Shown here piece by piece: positions 1 through 8,511 of a stretch of DNA of 64,000 nucleotides. Below the pieces are notes generated by a model, which worked only from the letters and a program-made list of their open reading frames with translations, was not told the DNA's origin and made no database searches. The translations under genes and the position numbers were made by a program. Source of the DNA: an uncultured Aquimarina sp. (GTDB lineage Bacteria; Bacteroidota; Bacteroidia; Flavobacteriales; Flavobacteriaceae); the NCBI GenBank assembly GCA_937958985.1, contig CALGLV010000007.1, positions 1-64,000 on the forward strand, given 5' to 3'. Positions within the stretch are counted from its first letter, which is position 1. Each line of letters opens with the position of its first letter.

Positions 1-77
1 CTTTTAATAGACCACTTTGTAAAAATTGATTTTTTAAATCATCCATAATAAAACTGTGTGTTATAAAATTAATAAAA

Positions 78-111
78 AAATTAGGCGGGGTTTTAAAACC
101 CCGCCTAATTT
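78..111. terminator. Bidirectional hairpin terminator
   Basis: A perfect palindrome with 17-base arms: AAATTAGGCGGGGTTTT is followed directly by its reverse complement. The GC-rich stem is flanked by A and T runs on both sides, so it can act on either strand. It probably ends a gene to the left of the window. Confidence 0.75.
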
Positions 112-152
112 CTGTTTACACAGTTTTTTGGATACTACCAAATAAAAAATAA

Positions 153-225
153 CTTACTACAAATATTGAATACTTAAGAAGTAGTGTTGTTAAGTTTCAT
201 CCGTTCTAGAGACAACAACAGCTAC
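153..225. repeat. Direct repeat, copy A (about 73 bp)
   Basis: This stretch closely matches 718-791. Shared blocks include CTTACTACAAA, AAGTAGTGTT, TTAAGTT, CATCCGTT and the ending AGCTAC, separated by scattered substitutions. Both copies are followed within about 25-150 bases by the palindromic GCTACTAGC elements. Confidence 0.7.
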
Positions 226-246
226 CTAATTGCTTAGATAGCTGTT
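217..246. repeat. Inverted repeat AACAGCTA/TAGCTGTT
   Basis: Eight-base perfect arms at 217-224 and 239-246 surround a 14-base loop. It overlaps the end of direct-repeat copy A. Confidence 0.5.
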
Positions 247-317
247 ACTTTGTTTTATTTGTGTTGCCTGCATTGCTGTGTTGCTACTAGCTAAAAGTAG
301 TATTATACAAAACAAAG

Positions 318-343
318 GCTACTGCTAGCGTCTCGCTAGTAGC
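318..343. repeat. REP-like palindrome
   Basis: GCTACTGCTAGCG and CGCTAGTAGC face each other across a 3-base loop, giving an imperfect hairpin. The same core occurs at 411-440, 556-585 and 841-871, which identifies a dispersed short palindromic family. Confidence 0.6.
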
Positions 344-410
344 TACAAAAATTCTAAAAAAACTCTTTGTAGAATAGCTTTGTTTTATACGCTTTGCCTG
401 TAATGCTGTA

Positions 411-440
411 TTGCTACTAGCCAAAGCCTAGCAGTAGCAA
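411..440. repeat. REP-like palindrome
   Basis: TTGCTACTAG and CTAGCAGTAGCAA form a hairpin with a small bulge. It is preceded by TAGCTTTGTTTTATACGC, a lead-in sequence found in related form before the copies near 282 and 841. Confidence 0.6.
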
Positions 441-555
441 TATACACGCTATGCAACAGCGGGGGAATCCTAATACTTGATTAAGATTCCTTCTTCTAAT
501 GTCTTATCTATGTCCTGAAATAACAAGTTAAAAACGTGTTAGTTTATTCTCGTTG

Positions 556-585
556 TTGCCACTAGCTAAAAGCTAGCGGGAGCGG
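556..585. repeat. REP-like palindrome, diverged copy
   Basis: CCACTAGCT and AGCTAGCGGG pair around a short A-rich loop. It follows TTTATTCTCGTTGTTG, the same lead-in seen immediately before the copy at 841-871. Confidence 0.5.
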
Positions 586-631
586 GTAAACGTGACCCTA
601 GTTATACTACACTTATAAAAATAAGTAAGTA

Positions 632-659
632 CTTCAATTTAAAAATTGAAGACTTTTTT
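632..659 (+). terminator. Possible hairpin terminator
   Basis: CTTCAATTT (632-640) and AAATTGAAG (643-651) form a perfect 9-base stem with a 2-base loop, followed by a run of six T bases on the plus strand. No plus-strand gene upstream needs it, so it may be another part of the repeat landscape. Confidence 0.35.
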
Positions 660-717
660 GGTAATGGATTTGATAATATTTAAACTAAAAAAACACATCT
701 ACTCTACCGAAAACTAC

Positions 718-791
718 CTTACTACAAACATTGAACAGTTAAAAAGTAGTGTTCTTAAGTTGCATCCGTTGTAGAAAACAACAAAAGCTAC
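718..791. repeat. Direct repeat, copy B (about 74 bp)
   Basis: Second copy of the element at 153-225, in the same orientation. The pair suggests duplication of a spacer unit, as happens when Rhs or other polymorphic-toxin cassettes accumulate in tandem. Confidence 0.7.
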
Positions 792-840
792 TCTTTTTAT
801 AGAATAGCTTTGTTATAATTACTTTGTTTTATTCTCGTTG

Positions 841-871
841 TTGCTACTAGCGTGGACGCTAGCAGTAGCGC
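841..871. repeat. REP-like palindrome
   Basis: TTGCTACTAGCG and CGCTAGCAGTAGCG pair around a TGGA loop. It is the best formed of the family. It lies about 40 bases beyond the stop codon of the small leftward gene at 913-1272. Confidence 0.6.
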
Positions 872-912
872 TATTTTTTATTCTTTTTCGCTAGCGGCAG
901 CAGGGGGGCTTA

Positions 913-1272
913 CTATCTCAAATCAACTTCTGTTTGATATTTTTTGTATTTACCTAATTGAATTCGACTTATACTTGGATCACTTTTAAGATATTTAACA
1001 TCGAAAAGTTTTCCAACACAGCCTTCTGTTCCATCATCACATTTGAAATCAGGATCTACCGATAACTCTCCTTTATATAAAACTCCTTCAACAGTATAGT
1101 TATGCTCTATTTTAAACAAAGACATTGCAACTGAATAGAAATTTGTGATTTTCCCATTTGATACTCCATCTAATTTTGAATATAATTTTTGATTTCTAAA
1201 ATAGTTAAATGTGGCAATTGAAAATAGTATAACTAAAACTGTAATTAATGCAATTTTTTCTTTTTTTTTCAT
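913..1272 (-). CDS. Small single-pass membrane protein next to the Rhs tip
   Basis: A 119-residue protein with a lysine-rich N-terminus and one hydrophobic segment at about residues 8-24, which could be a membrane anchor or uncleaved signal. The rest is soluble. It carries two cysteines (in CDDGTEGC) and a C-terminal motif of the form KYLKSDPSISRIQLGKY, which resembles small hypothetical proteins common in flavobacteria. The start codon overlaps the Rhs stop by four bases, so the two are translationally coupled. The position after an Rhs toxin tip would suit an immunity protein, but nothing in the sequence shows this. Confidence 0.65.
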   Translation of the reverse strand: MKKKEKIALITVLVILFSIATFNYFRNQKLYSKLDGVSNGKITNFYSVAMSLFKIEHNYTVEGVLYKGELSVDPDFKCDDGTEGCVGKLFDVKYLKSDPSISRIQLGKYKKYQTEVDLR

Positions 1273-2171
1273 TTTTGTAATTGTGAGGAAGCTAATTTAA
1301 TACTTGAAATACCCACCCAAGAAGCTGGTTGAAGAAACGGAGATTTTGCTTTTAATGCCCTGTTATGAATAGTCCCATTTACTCTGCTTGTAATAAAATT
1401 AATAGTTGTAGCTTTTAAATCGTTACTTCTAAATTCCCCTTTCAAAGTATACTCATACTTAGAAGTTATCAAATCAGTAAATGGAGAATCAACAGCTGCA
1501 CCAGCAATGCTCAATAAATTTGCATCAGTCCCTTTCGTTGATAACTCAGTAATTGCCTCAGTGCCAACTCTTACTCCAGCCCCTTTAAAACTGAATGAGA
1601 AAAATCCTGCATCGGCTAATGTTCCTATTGCTGCTTCAAATGCTACAGATGAAGCTAGTAAAGTACCACCTATAGTAACAGCTGAAAAATTCATGAGTTG
1701 ATTTCCTAATCCGTTGGGATCCCAACCTCGATGCCCTAAATTGTACATTACTGCAAAATTCTCAGCGGTATTGTCTTTCATACTTGATCCATATAAAGTA
1801 ACGTTGCTCAATGCATCATGTAATTGTCCATCAATCTGAGGAACTAAAAGCCCTCCGTCAGGAGAACTTTGATTAGAATCAACAACAACTCTTTTAACTC
1901 CACTTTTATTTGGGCACTTTGTACAACCTCCATCAGGATCAATTGTACTAATAGGATTATTCCCCATCCCTAAGTAAGGACTATAAAACTCTCCATACGG
2001 ATCCGTAGTCAACCACCTTCCAATACGTGCGTCCCAAAGTCTCAACTCAAAAGCTTCTTTACCTGTTTCGGTATCTTTTTCTTGTCCTTGGTAGGCGTAA
2101 CGGTAATTGTAAAAAGAGTTACGATCTGGCATTGGCATACCAAATGGATAGTAGTCGTTGTAAACTACCAT
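1269..2171 (-). CDS. Orphan Rhs-repeat core C-terminal fragment with variable tip
   Basis: A 300-residue protein that begins almost at the end of an Rhs core. It carries the Bacteroidota-type YYPFGMPMPDRN block at about residues 7-18, then the signature RLWDARIGRWLTTDP with GNNPISTIDPDG, which ends the core near residue 80. The remaining 220 residues form the variable C-terminal tip, which in polymorphic Rhs proteins is normally a toxin. This tip has a glycine/alanine-rich hydrophobic stretch and no motif I recognise. Full Rhs proteins exceed 1000 residues and have export signals, so this is a displaced tip or a truncated gene. Its ATG begins 1 bp after the rpoN stop. Translation could depend on reinitiation after rpoN. 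Confidence 0.75.
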   Translation of the reverse strand: MVVYNDYYPFGMPMPDRNSFYNYRYAYQGQEKDTETGKEAFELRLWDARIGRWLTTDPYGEFYSPYLGMGNNPISTIDPDGGCTKCPNKSGVKRVVVDSNQSSPDGGLLVPQIDGQLHDALSNVTLYGSSMKDNTAENFAVMYNLGHRGWDPNGLGNQLMNFSAVTIGGTLLASSVAFEAAIGTLADAGFFSFSFKGAGVRVGTEAITELSTKGTDANLLSIAGAAVDSPFTDLITSKYEYTLKGEFRSNDLKATTINFITSRVNGTIHNRALKAKSPFLQPASWVGISSIKLASSQLQK

Positions 2172-2172
2172 T

Positions 2173-3621
2173 TTAAATCTTCTTCCTCAATCTAGCTACA
2201 GGTAAATCTAACTGTTCGCGGTATTTGGCAACGGTTCTACGAGCTATTGGATAGCCTTTTTCTTTAAGAATTTGCGCTAATTTTTCATCGGTAAGTGGCT
2301 TGCGTTTGTTTTCTTCTTCGATAGTGATTTCAAGAATTTTTTTTATTTCGCGCGTAGATACATCTTCTCCCTGATCATTTTTCATAGATTCGGAAAAGAA
2401 TTCTTTAATTAATTTTGTTCCGTAAGGAGTATCAACATATTTACTATTAGCTACTCTAGAAATAGTACTAACGTCCATTTCTATTTCGTCGGCAATATCT
2501 TTAAGAATCATTGGTTTTAAATTACGCTCATCGCCCGTAAGGAAAAACTCTTTTTGATAATTCATTATAGCACTCATGGTTATTAATAATGTTTGTTGTC
2601 GCTGTCTTACGGCATCAATAAACCACTTAGCGGCATCTAATTTTTGTTTTATAAAAAGTACAGCATCTTTTTGAGACCTTGTTTTTTTCTTAGTGTCCTT
2701 ATACCCTTTCAGCATTTCATTATAGGCACCCGAAACGTGTAACTCAGGAGCATTACGCCCATTTAAAGTTAATTCTAACTCTCCTTCTACTATACGTATC
2801 GAAAAATCGGGAACCACATGTTCTACAATACGGTTATTTCCAGTAAAACTACCTCCTGGTTTGGGGTTTAAGTGTTCTATTTCCTCAATGGCTTCCTTTA
2901 ACTGTTCTTCGGAAATATTGAATTTAGCAATAAGTTTTTTGTAGTGTTTTTTTGTAAATAATTCGAATGCTTCATCTATAATTTGCGTAGCTCTAACCAT
3001 GGATGGCGAATCCCCTCTACGGTGTAATTGTATAGACAAACACTCTTGTAAATTCCTAGCTCCAACTCCTGCTGGGTCTAATTGATGTACTAATTTTAAA
3101 ACCTTTTCAACATTTTCGGCATCCGTATATACGTTTTGAGTAAACGCTAAATCATCGGCTATATCCTCTAAAGGTCTTCTTATATAGCCACTCTCATCAA
3201 TACTACCTATTAAAAACAACGCTATTTGATAATCGTTTTCTTCTAAACGGTAGGTGTTTAATTGTGATTTTAAATGCTGATTAAAAGTAGTTCCTCCTGC
3301 ATAGGGCATGCTTTTTTCCTCATCGTCGGAACTGTAATTATTGGCTTGTAAACGATAGTTCGGAATTTCATCATCGCTTAGGTAATCATCAATATTAAAA
3401 TCGGTTTCTTCGCCTGTATATTCTTCTTCTTGATTATCGAATTCATCATCCAAATTTTCTATAGACTCTTCTTTACCGGTATCTAAAGCAGGGTTTTCTT
3501 CAATTTCTTGCTTCAACCGTTGTTCAAACGCTTGTGTAGGAAGTTGTATCAACTTCATCAACTGAATTTGTTGAGGAGAAAGTTTTTGAGATAATTTTAA
3601 ATTGAATTGTTGCTTTAACAT
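2173..3621 (-). CDS. rpoN: RNA polymerase sigma-54 factor
   Basis: Sigma-54 directs RNA polymerase to -24/-12 promoters that need AAA+ activators. The 482-residue protein has the Gln/Leu-rich region I (about 1-47, with KLSPQQIQLMKLIQLP), an acidic region II (about 50-105), the core-binding domain, the helix-turn-helix region and the C-terminal RpoN box ARRTVAKYRE at 460-469. Length and domain order are complete. It lies leftward downstream of asnS after a 74-bp gap. The odd point is the 3' side, where an Rhs fragment starts after a single intervening base. Confidence 0.97.
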   Translation of the reverse strand: MLKQQFNLKLSQKLSPQQIQLMKLIQLPTQAFEQRLKQEIEENPALDTGKEESIENLDDEFDNQEEEYTGEETDFNIDDYLSDDEIPNYRLQANNYSSDDEEKSMPYAGGTTFNQHLKSQLNTYRLEENDYQIALFLIGSIDESGYIRRPLEDIADDLAFTQNVYTDAENVEKVLKLVHQLDPAGVGARNLQECLSIQLHRRGDSPSMVRATQIIDEAFELFTKKHYKKLIAKFNISEEQLKEAIEEIEHLNPKPGGSFTGNNRIVEHVVPDFSIRIVEGELELTLNGRNAPELHVSGAYNEMLKGYKDTKKKTRSQKDAVLFIKQKLDAAKWFIDAVRQRQQTLLITMSAIMNYQKEFFLTGDERNLKPMILKDIADEIEMDVSTISRVANSKYVDTPYGTKLIKEFFSESMKNDQGEDVSTREIKKILEITIEEENKRKPLTDEKLAQILKEKGYPIARRTVAKYREQLDLPVARLRKKI

Positions 3622-3695
3622 AATAATTGAAAAAATATTCTAATCCCGAAGATAGTTATTTAAGTAGTGTAATATAAAGTAGTTTTCTTTTTAGT

Positions 3696-5138
3696 TTAAA
3701 ATTCAGCATTCCCAGGTGTTCTTGGGTAAGGAATTACATCTCGAACATTACTCATCCCTGTTACAAATAGTACTAAGCGTTCAAAACCCAATCCAAAACC
3801 ACTATGAATACAGGTTCCAAAACGGCGTGTATCTAAATACCAATATAATTCTTCTTGATCTATTTTAAGTGTCTTCATTTTATCTTTCAATACTTCCAAT
3901 CGTTCTTCTCGTTGAGAGCCTCCAACTATTTCTCCGATGCCGGGAAATAAAATATCCATTGCTCTAACGGTTTTTCCATCATCATTTAGGCGCATATAAA
4001 AGGCCTTGATATTGGCTGGATAATTAAATAGAATGACTGGGCATTTAAAATGTTTTTCTACTAAATATCGCTCGTGTTCACTTTGTAGGTCTACTCCCCA
4101 TTGATCAACAGGATATTTGAATTTCTTATTTTTATTTGGCTTTGATTTTTTTAGAATATCAATAGCCTCTGTGTAGCTTACTCTTTTGAAATTATTTTCT
4201 GTAACAAATGCTAACTTTTCTCGCAGTGGCATATCACTTCTTTGCTCCAAAGGTTTTTGCTTTTCTTCGTCTAATAATCGTTTTTCTAAAAAAGCTAAAT
4301 CATCTTTACTGTGCTCTAATATATAATTAACTACAAACTTGATAAAATCTTCGGCAACGTCCATGTTTTTATCAAGGTCACAAAACGCCATTTCAGGTTC
4401 TATCATCCAAAACTCGGCTAAATGCCTAGAAGTATTAGAGTTTTCGGCCCTAAATGTAGGTCCAAACGTATAGATATCACCTAAGCCCATTGCATACGTC
4501 TCCCCTTCTAATTGACCGGATACAGTTAAATTAGTTTGCTTGCCGAAAAAATCTTTGTTGAAATCTGTTTTTCCTTCTTCATTTTTGGGCACTTTATCAA
4601 AATCTAAATGAGATACTTTAAAAGTTTCTCCTGCTCCTTCTGCATCACTCGAAGTAATTATTGGGGTATGAACTAACTGGAATTTTTTTTGTTGAAAATA
4701 TTGATGGACTGCAAAAGATAATTTAGAACGCACCCGCATAATCGCCCCAAATGTATTCGTTCGAATACGAAGATGAGCTTGTTCTCTTAATAATTCTAAA
4801 CTGTGTTTTTTAGGAGAAAGAATCGTTTTTTTAACCTCCTCAGCATTAGCATCACCTTCAATACTAAGTTTTTTCACCTCTAGCTCTACTCGTTGACCTT
4901 GCCCTTCACTTTCTTTAAGAATACCTATAATTGTAATAGAGGCAGCAGTGTTTAAACGATCTAAAGTTTCTTTATTTAATACATCATCTTCAATAACACA
5001 TTGTAGGTTATTTATTGTTGATCCATCGTTAAGAGCTATAAACCTCCCATTCCTAAATGAGCGTATCCAACCACTTACTTTAACCTCTTGCAATAATTTT
5101 TGCTCTGCTAAAATTTCAATTACTTTTAATTGCCTCAT
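3696..5138 (-). CDS. asnS: Asparaginyl-tRNA synthetase
   Basis: Charges tRNA-Asn with asparagine in the cytoplasm. The 480-residue class IIb enzyme has an N-terminal OB-fold anticodon-binding domain (about 15-105, with VSGWIRSFRNGRFIALNDG), then the catalytic core with motif 2 (FRAENSNTSRHLAEFWMIEPE) and motif 3 near the C-terminus (GFGLGFERLVLFVTG). The motif-2 form RAENSNTSRHL is typical of AsnRS rather than AspRS. It is followed by rpoN in the same direction and is probably cotranscribed with it, an order common in flavobacteria. Confidence 0.97.
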   Translation of the reverse strand: MRQLKVIEILAEQKLLQEVKVSGWIRSFRNGRFIALNDGSTINNLQCVIEDDVLNKETLDRLNTAASITIIGILKESEGQGQRVELEVKKLSIEGDANAEEVKKTILSPKKHSLELLREQAHLRIRTNTFGAIMRVRSKLSFAVHQYFQQKKFQLVHTPIITSSDAEGAGETFKVSHLDFDKVPKNEEGKTDFNKDFFGKQTNLTVSGQLEGETYAMGLGDIYTFGPTFRAENSNTSRHLAEFWMIEPEMAFCDLDKNMDVAEDFIKFVVNYILEHSKDDLAFLEKRLLDEEKQKPLEQRSDMPLREKLAFVTENNFKRVSYTEAIDILKKSKPNKNKKFKYPVDQWGVDLQSEHERYLVEKHFKCPVILFNYPANIKAFYMRLNDDGKTVRAMDILFPGIGEIVGGSQREERLEVLKDKMKTLKIDQEELYWYLDTRRFGTCIHSGFGLGFERLVLFVTGMSNVRDVIPYPRTPGNAEF

Positions 5139-5254
5139 AAATACTTTCCGCCTTTATTGAAACATAAAAATAATAAGATTTAGAAAACAGTAGCCAATAG
5201 TTAACATTTAAAAAATAAAATATTAACAATGTACTTGTAGACGCTTTTTATGAA

Positions 5255-8200
5255 TTAGCCTACTAATTCCAATTCTATTTCATTTAGGATTTCGAACTCC
5301 CTATAACAGCTATTCAATACTATTTCTATAGCATCATCAAATTCTAAAGATTGTATAACACTATTAACTTCGAAGAGTTTTACACCTTCGCAAAGCATTT
5401 TCCTGACTACGGAAAGTATTTTATAATTTTTTTCCTCTAACAAGTTTAATTCTTCCCATCTACCTAAAAAACCATCATTATTGTATTCAACCTCTTCTAA
5501 GCTTAAATCGATAGTAACTTTTGTTAAATTGTCAAATTCCTGAAGTATTAATTTACATAGAGGGCTGTTGTAAAACAAATCATTAAAAATTTGCTTTATG
5601 TTTTTCACATATTCGTATTGAAAACGGTGTTGATTTTCTACAAGTAACGCTATTTTATAAGGAGTAATTTCATCTTTACCACTCAACTTTGTAGTTTTTC
5701 TATTTTTAAAAGAATGATCGGCTATAAATGTATTTGACATCTCTGTAGTTAAGTGTAGAGAAGACAGCCAGTCTTTATATTGAATTTCCAAACTACTGGA
5801 TTTAAAAGCTACTTTTTTAAGTCTACCAATACAATACATGGTAAGCATTGAGGTGATTTCGTTAGATAAATGGTGGTTTGCCTTTCTAAATTCGTGAGTA
5901 GCATCTCTACCTGCATTATCTTCAACTATCTTATCTCCCCCAGGATGAATTTCCTTAAATTCCGTTAAATCATATACTTTTTCATCTATTGCTACCCAGT
6001 ATCCATTTTCCGGATTATTATGTTCAATAATATCGGACATATTATATTCTTGCCTATGAGAATCACAAACTTCGGAAGGAGTTGTGAATATATCTTGCAT
6101 TATTCGGTTTTCAGAAAACAACTTATAAAATATTTCTTGGCTATTTTGGTCACTTAAATTATTAATACGAATTACTTTTTTTAAGAAATTTAAAACAGTC
6201 AATGCGTAACCAGCCTTTCCACAAGAATAGAAATATCCTTTTTCATCTTTATCATTTATAGGAGCCATTGCCCTATATAATTTATCTAAATCATGTTTAT
6301 TTTCTATAAGACTACCCATTTTGTTGTTTATATTCAACTGGATATTTTTAAAAACTAAGGTCTTTTTTTCTATGGATTTTGATATATCAAGTATTTTTGA
6401 TTCTCTTGTTACTAATATTTGCATACGAGCATTTCCTAGTAATATACGCTCAAGGTCTTTTTTAAAAACAATATCTTTAATATTCTTAACACTATAAAAA
6501 ATAGATAAATTCGATAATTCGTTGTTTTTTTCTAAGGTTTCCCAAAAGCCTTTAAATGGCGCAATACCCGACCCGCCTGCAAACAAATATATGGGAACAT
6601 TTTTTTTAATGGGTAATGAAAATCGTAATGGAGATACTACTCTAAACGGAATTTTAGAATTTTCATTTACTTCATTTGAATGTAAATATGAAGAAGCTAC
6701 TCCTTCATAAACTTTATCGCCTACAACAGTCGTTGCATTACCTACGGTTAATTCAATTTTATGCTCCTCAAATCCAGAAGAAATACTATACATACGTTCT
6801 CCCTCTGGTTCTAAAATAGTTGTAAAATGAGGAAGCAAAAATTGTTTCGCATCCATATTGAACCGCTTAAATTGACTTACTAGGCTTAATAACGGTAACT
6901 GCCCGTTATCTTCTAACTTAATAAATTCTTTAATATGCCCACACATATCTAAAGCTTTTGAAACATTACCTAATTTTGCAGAAGTAAGAATTCTTCGCAC
7001 ATTAGTTTCGTTTAATTTTTCATTATAAAATGTTTGAAAATAGGTTTTCCAATTTTTACTTAAAAAAACAGATTCTTCCCCTGAAAGATTCATTACTTCC
7101 AGTAATTGTGAAATTTTATCGGTTTTATTTTTAGGCACTACAGCACATCTATCACCAGGCTCAAAAGAAACTCCTTTATCACTTACATCTAACACTATAT
7201 TTTTTGCAGCACTATCTCCTATTGATTCTTGACTTATAACTCCACTGTAAGGGCATTTAAGTTTTTTATCGGCATAACGCTCTAATCGTGTAGTTTCTAA
7301 TTCATCATCAACTTCTTCCCAAGTACGCTCTTTAAAAAGACCACTAAACCCACCTATAGTTACTGAACGACCTACTTTAAATGCCATTTGTAAATAGCCA
7401 TAAACTTTTCTGCGATGCACCCCTAAAAAACCTTTATCGCCAGAGTAAGCTTCTACAAAATCATAAAAAGCGCCATTTAAAGTTTCGTCATTACATTTTT
7501 CAATATACTTACCTAAAGAAACTTTATCTACTTCATTTAGAAAACCTCTCCAATGTTCGGGATACCATTCTCTAATAAACAAGGCTTCTTTACCTAAAAT
7601 AGTTTCATATTTATTTCTTTCAATAAAAGTATCTATTAAATGAAAAAAAGGAGATGAGGTACCACTAGGTCCTTGAACACCTTCTTTAAGAGGTACTGCA
7701 AAAGGAGCTACCGTTTTTGCCCATACAACAGGGTCTACATAAGTAGCGCTTCTAGGGTTAGGGTTTATTTTTAAAAAACTACTTTTTGTTACTTTACCAA
7801 CAACTCGCTTTAATTGTTGTAATCCTTTAATAACTTTTAATTTATCGTCATTTACAATAGCATCTTGAACTGCAACTACATAATTTAAAATCTCTTTTGT
7901 TTTAAAAGCGATTTCTGTTTGGGTTAAATAAAATACATTTTCCTCTTGGTTATTTACTGTAGGTGTAAGAAGGTTTAAATTGCTTAACTCAAACGAACCG
8001 TTTACATCTTTTAATTTCCAATTGTATATAATTAAATCGATGTATGATAAAAAAGGTTTAGGCCTGTTTAATCGCTTAGTAACTTCTTCCCAAGGTTTAG
8101 AGATACTATCTGGAATATTTAAATCCTCATTTCTCTCATTTCTTACATACGCATGAGCCAACATACTTAATAACATAGAGGCTCGACATAAATACTTATC

Positions 8201-8467
8201 TTCTAACAAATCGTTACTTGCCGTTAAAATCGGCAAATTTTGTATTGCCTTACGTAAACTTTGATTTTTATAATGATAGGGCATTTCAGCTGCAATTTCA
8301 TCCCATATAGAAAACGGAAATGGCAATTGTTCTAACGGCGCTATACTAGGCATAAAACCACGTTCAAAAGATAGAAAACCTAAGTTTTCGTGTCCTTTAG
8401 ATTGATTTATTTTTTCAGCGTATTTAACGTAATTATGGGCAGGCGAAGTAAGTTTTTGTAATTTCAT
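5255..8467 (-). CDS. Fusion of IDO-like haem dioxygenase, FAD/NAD(P)H reductase and cytochrome b5
   Basis: A 1070-residue protein with at least three modules. Residues 25-375 resemble indoleamine 2,3-dioxygenase: PFSIWDEIA, CRASMLLSMLAHAYV, YIDLIIYNWKLKD, the GPSGTSS loop (266-272) and LGVHRRKVYGYLQ with H351 at the proximal haem-ligand position. Residues 405-765 resemble the FAD/NADP module of cytochrome P450 reductase: EPGDRCAVVP, ERMYSISS (557-564), GVASSYL (589-595), AGGSGIAPFKGF (630-641) and YSCGKAG (747-753). No flavodoxin FMN domain is present. Residues 800-885 are a cytochrome b5 domain with HPGG (841-844) and a second axial histidine at H865 or H866. Residues 887-1070 are helical and unrecognised. 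The implied path is NAD(P)H to FAD to b5 to the IDO haem. It is the last gene of a leftward operon. The substrate is unknown, and no kynurenine-pathway gene is nearby. Confidence 0.88.
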   Translation of the reverse strand: MKLQKLTSPAHNYVKYAEKINQSKGHENLGFLSFERGFMPSIAPLEQLPFPFSIWDEIAAEMPYHYKNQSLRKAIQNLPILTASNDLLEDKYLCRASMLLSMLAHAYVRNERNEDLNIPDSISKPWEEVTKRLNRPKPFLSYIDLIIYNWKLKDVNGSFELSNLNLLTPTVNNQEENVFYLTQTEIAFKTKEILNYVVAVQDAIVNDDKLKVIKGLQQLKRVVGKVTKSSFLKINPNPRSATYVDPVVWAKTVAPFAVPLKEGVQGPSGTSSPFFHLIDTFIERNKYETILGKEALFIREWYPEHWRGFLNEVDKVSLGKYIEKCNDETLNGAFYDFVEAYSGDKGFLGVHRRKVYGYLQMAFKVGRSVTIGGFSGLFKERTWEEVDDELETTRLERYADKKLKCPYSGVISQESIGDSAAKNIVLDVSDKGVSFEPGDRCAVVPKNKTDKISQLLEVMNLSGEESVFLSKNWKTYFQTFYNEKLNETNVRRILTSAKLGNVSKALDMCGHIKEFIKLEDNGQLPLLSLVSQFKRFNMDAKQFLLPHFTTILEPEGERMYSISSGFEEHKIELTVGNATTVVGDKVYEGVASSYLHSNEVNENSKIPFRVVSPLRFSLPIKKNVPIYLFAGGSGIAPFKGFWETLEKNNELSNLSIFYSVKNIKDIVFKKDLERILLGNARMQILVTRESKILDISKSIEKKTLVFKNIQLNINNKMGSLIENKHDLDKLYRAMAPINDKDEKGYFYSCGKAGYALTVLNFLKKVIRINNLSDQNSQEIFYKLFSENRIMQDIFTTPSEVCDSHRQEYNMSDIIEHNNPENGYWVAIDEKVYDLTEFKEIHPGGDKIVEDNAGRDATHEFRKANHHLSNEITSMLTMYCIGRLKKVAFKSSSLEIQYKDWLSSLHLTTEMSNTFIADHSFKNRKTTKLSGKDEITPYKIALLVENQHRFQYEYVKNIKQIFNDLFYNSPLCKLILQEFDNLTKVTIDLSLEEVEYNNDGFLGRWEELNLLEEKNYKILSVVRKMLCEGVKLFEVNSVIQSLEFDDAIEIVLNSCYREFEILNEIELELVG

Positions 8468-8511
8468 GGTAAGATTTTGAAATTATGAGTTGAGTTTTAC
8501 AGGCTGGGATT

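Larger units (their letters stand above)
1..912. other. Repeat-rich non-coding edge region
   Basis: No convincing gene is seen in these 912 bases. They hold a perfect bidirectional hairpin near the left end, two copies of a roughly 73-bp direct repeat, and several short palindromes built around the core GCTACTAGC/GCTAGCAGTAGC. The region lies downstream of the leftward Rhs tip and its small partner, so it may be the degenerate spacer of an expanded or decayed Rhs locus that continues beyond the window. That reading is inference. Confidence 0.6.

Noticed and set aside
1-912. CRISPR array
   Set aside because: The repeated elements are of unequal length, are imperfect, and lack regular spacers. 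No cas gene is present.
913-1272. Calling the 119-residue protein an Rhs immunity protein
   Set aside because: Only its position suggests this. The sequence looks like a common small flavobacterial membrane protein, and no toxin family was identified in the Rhs tip to match it with.
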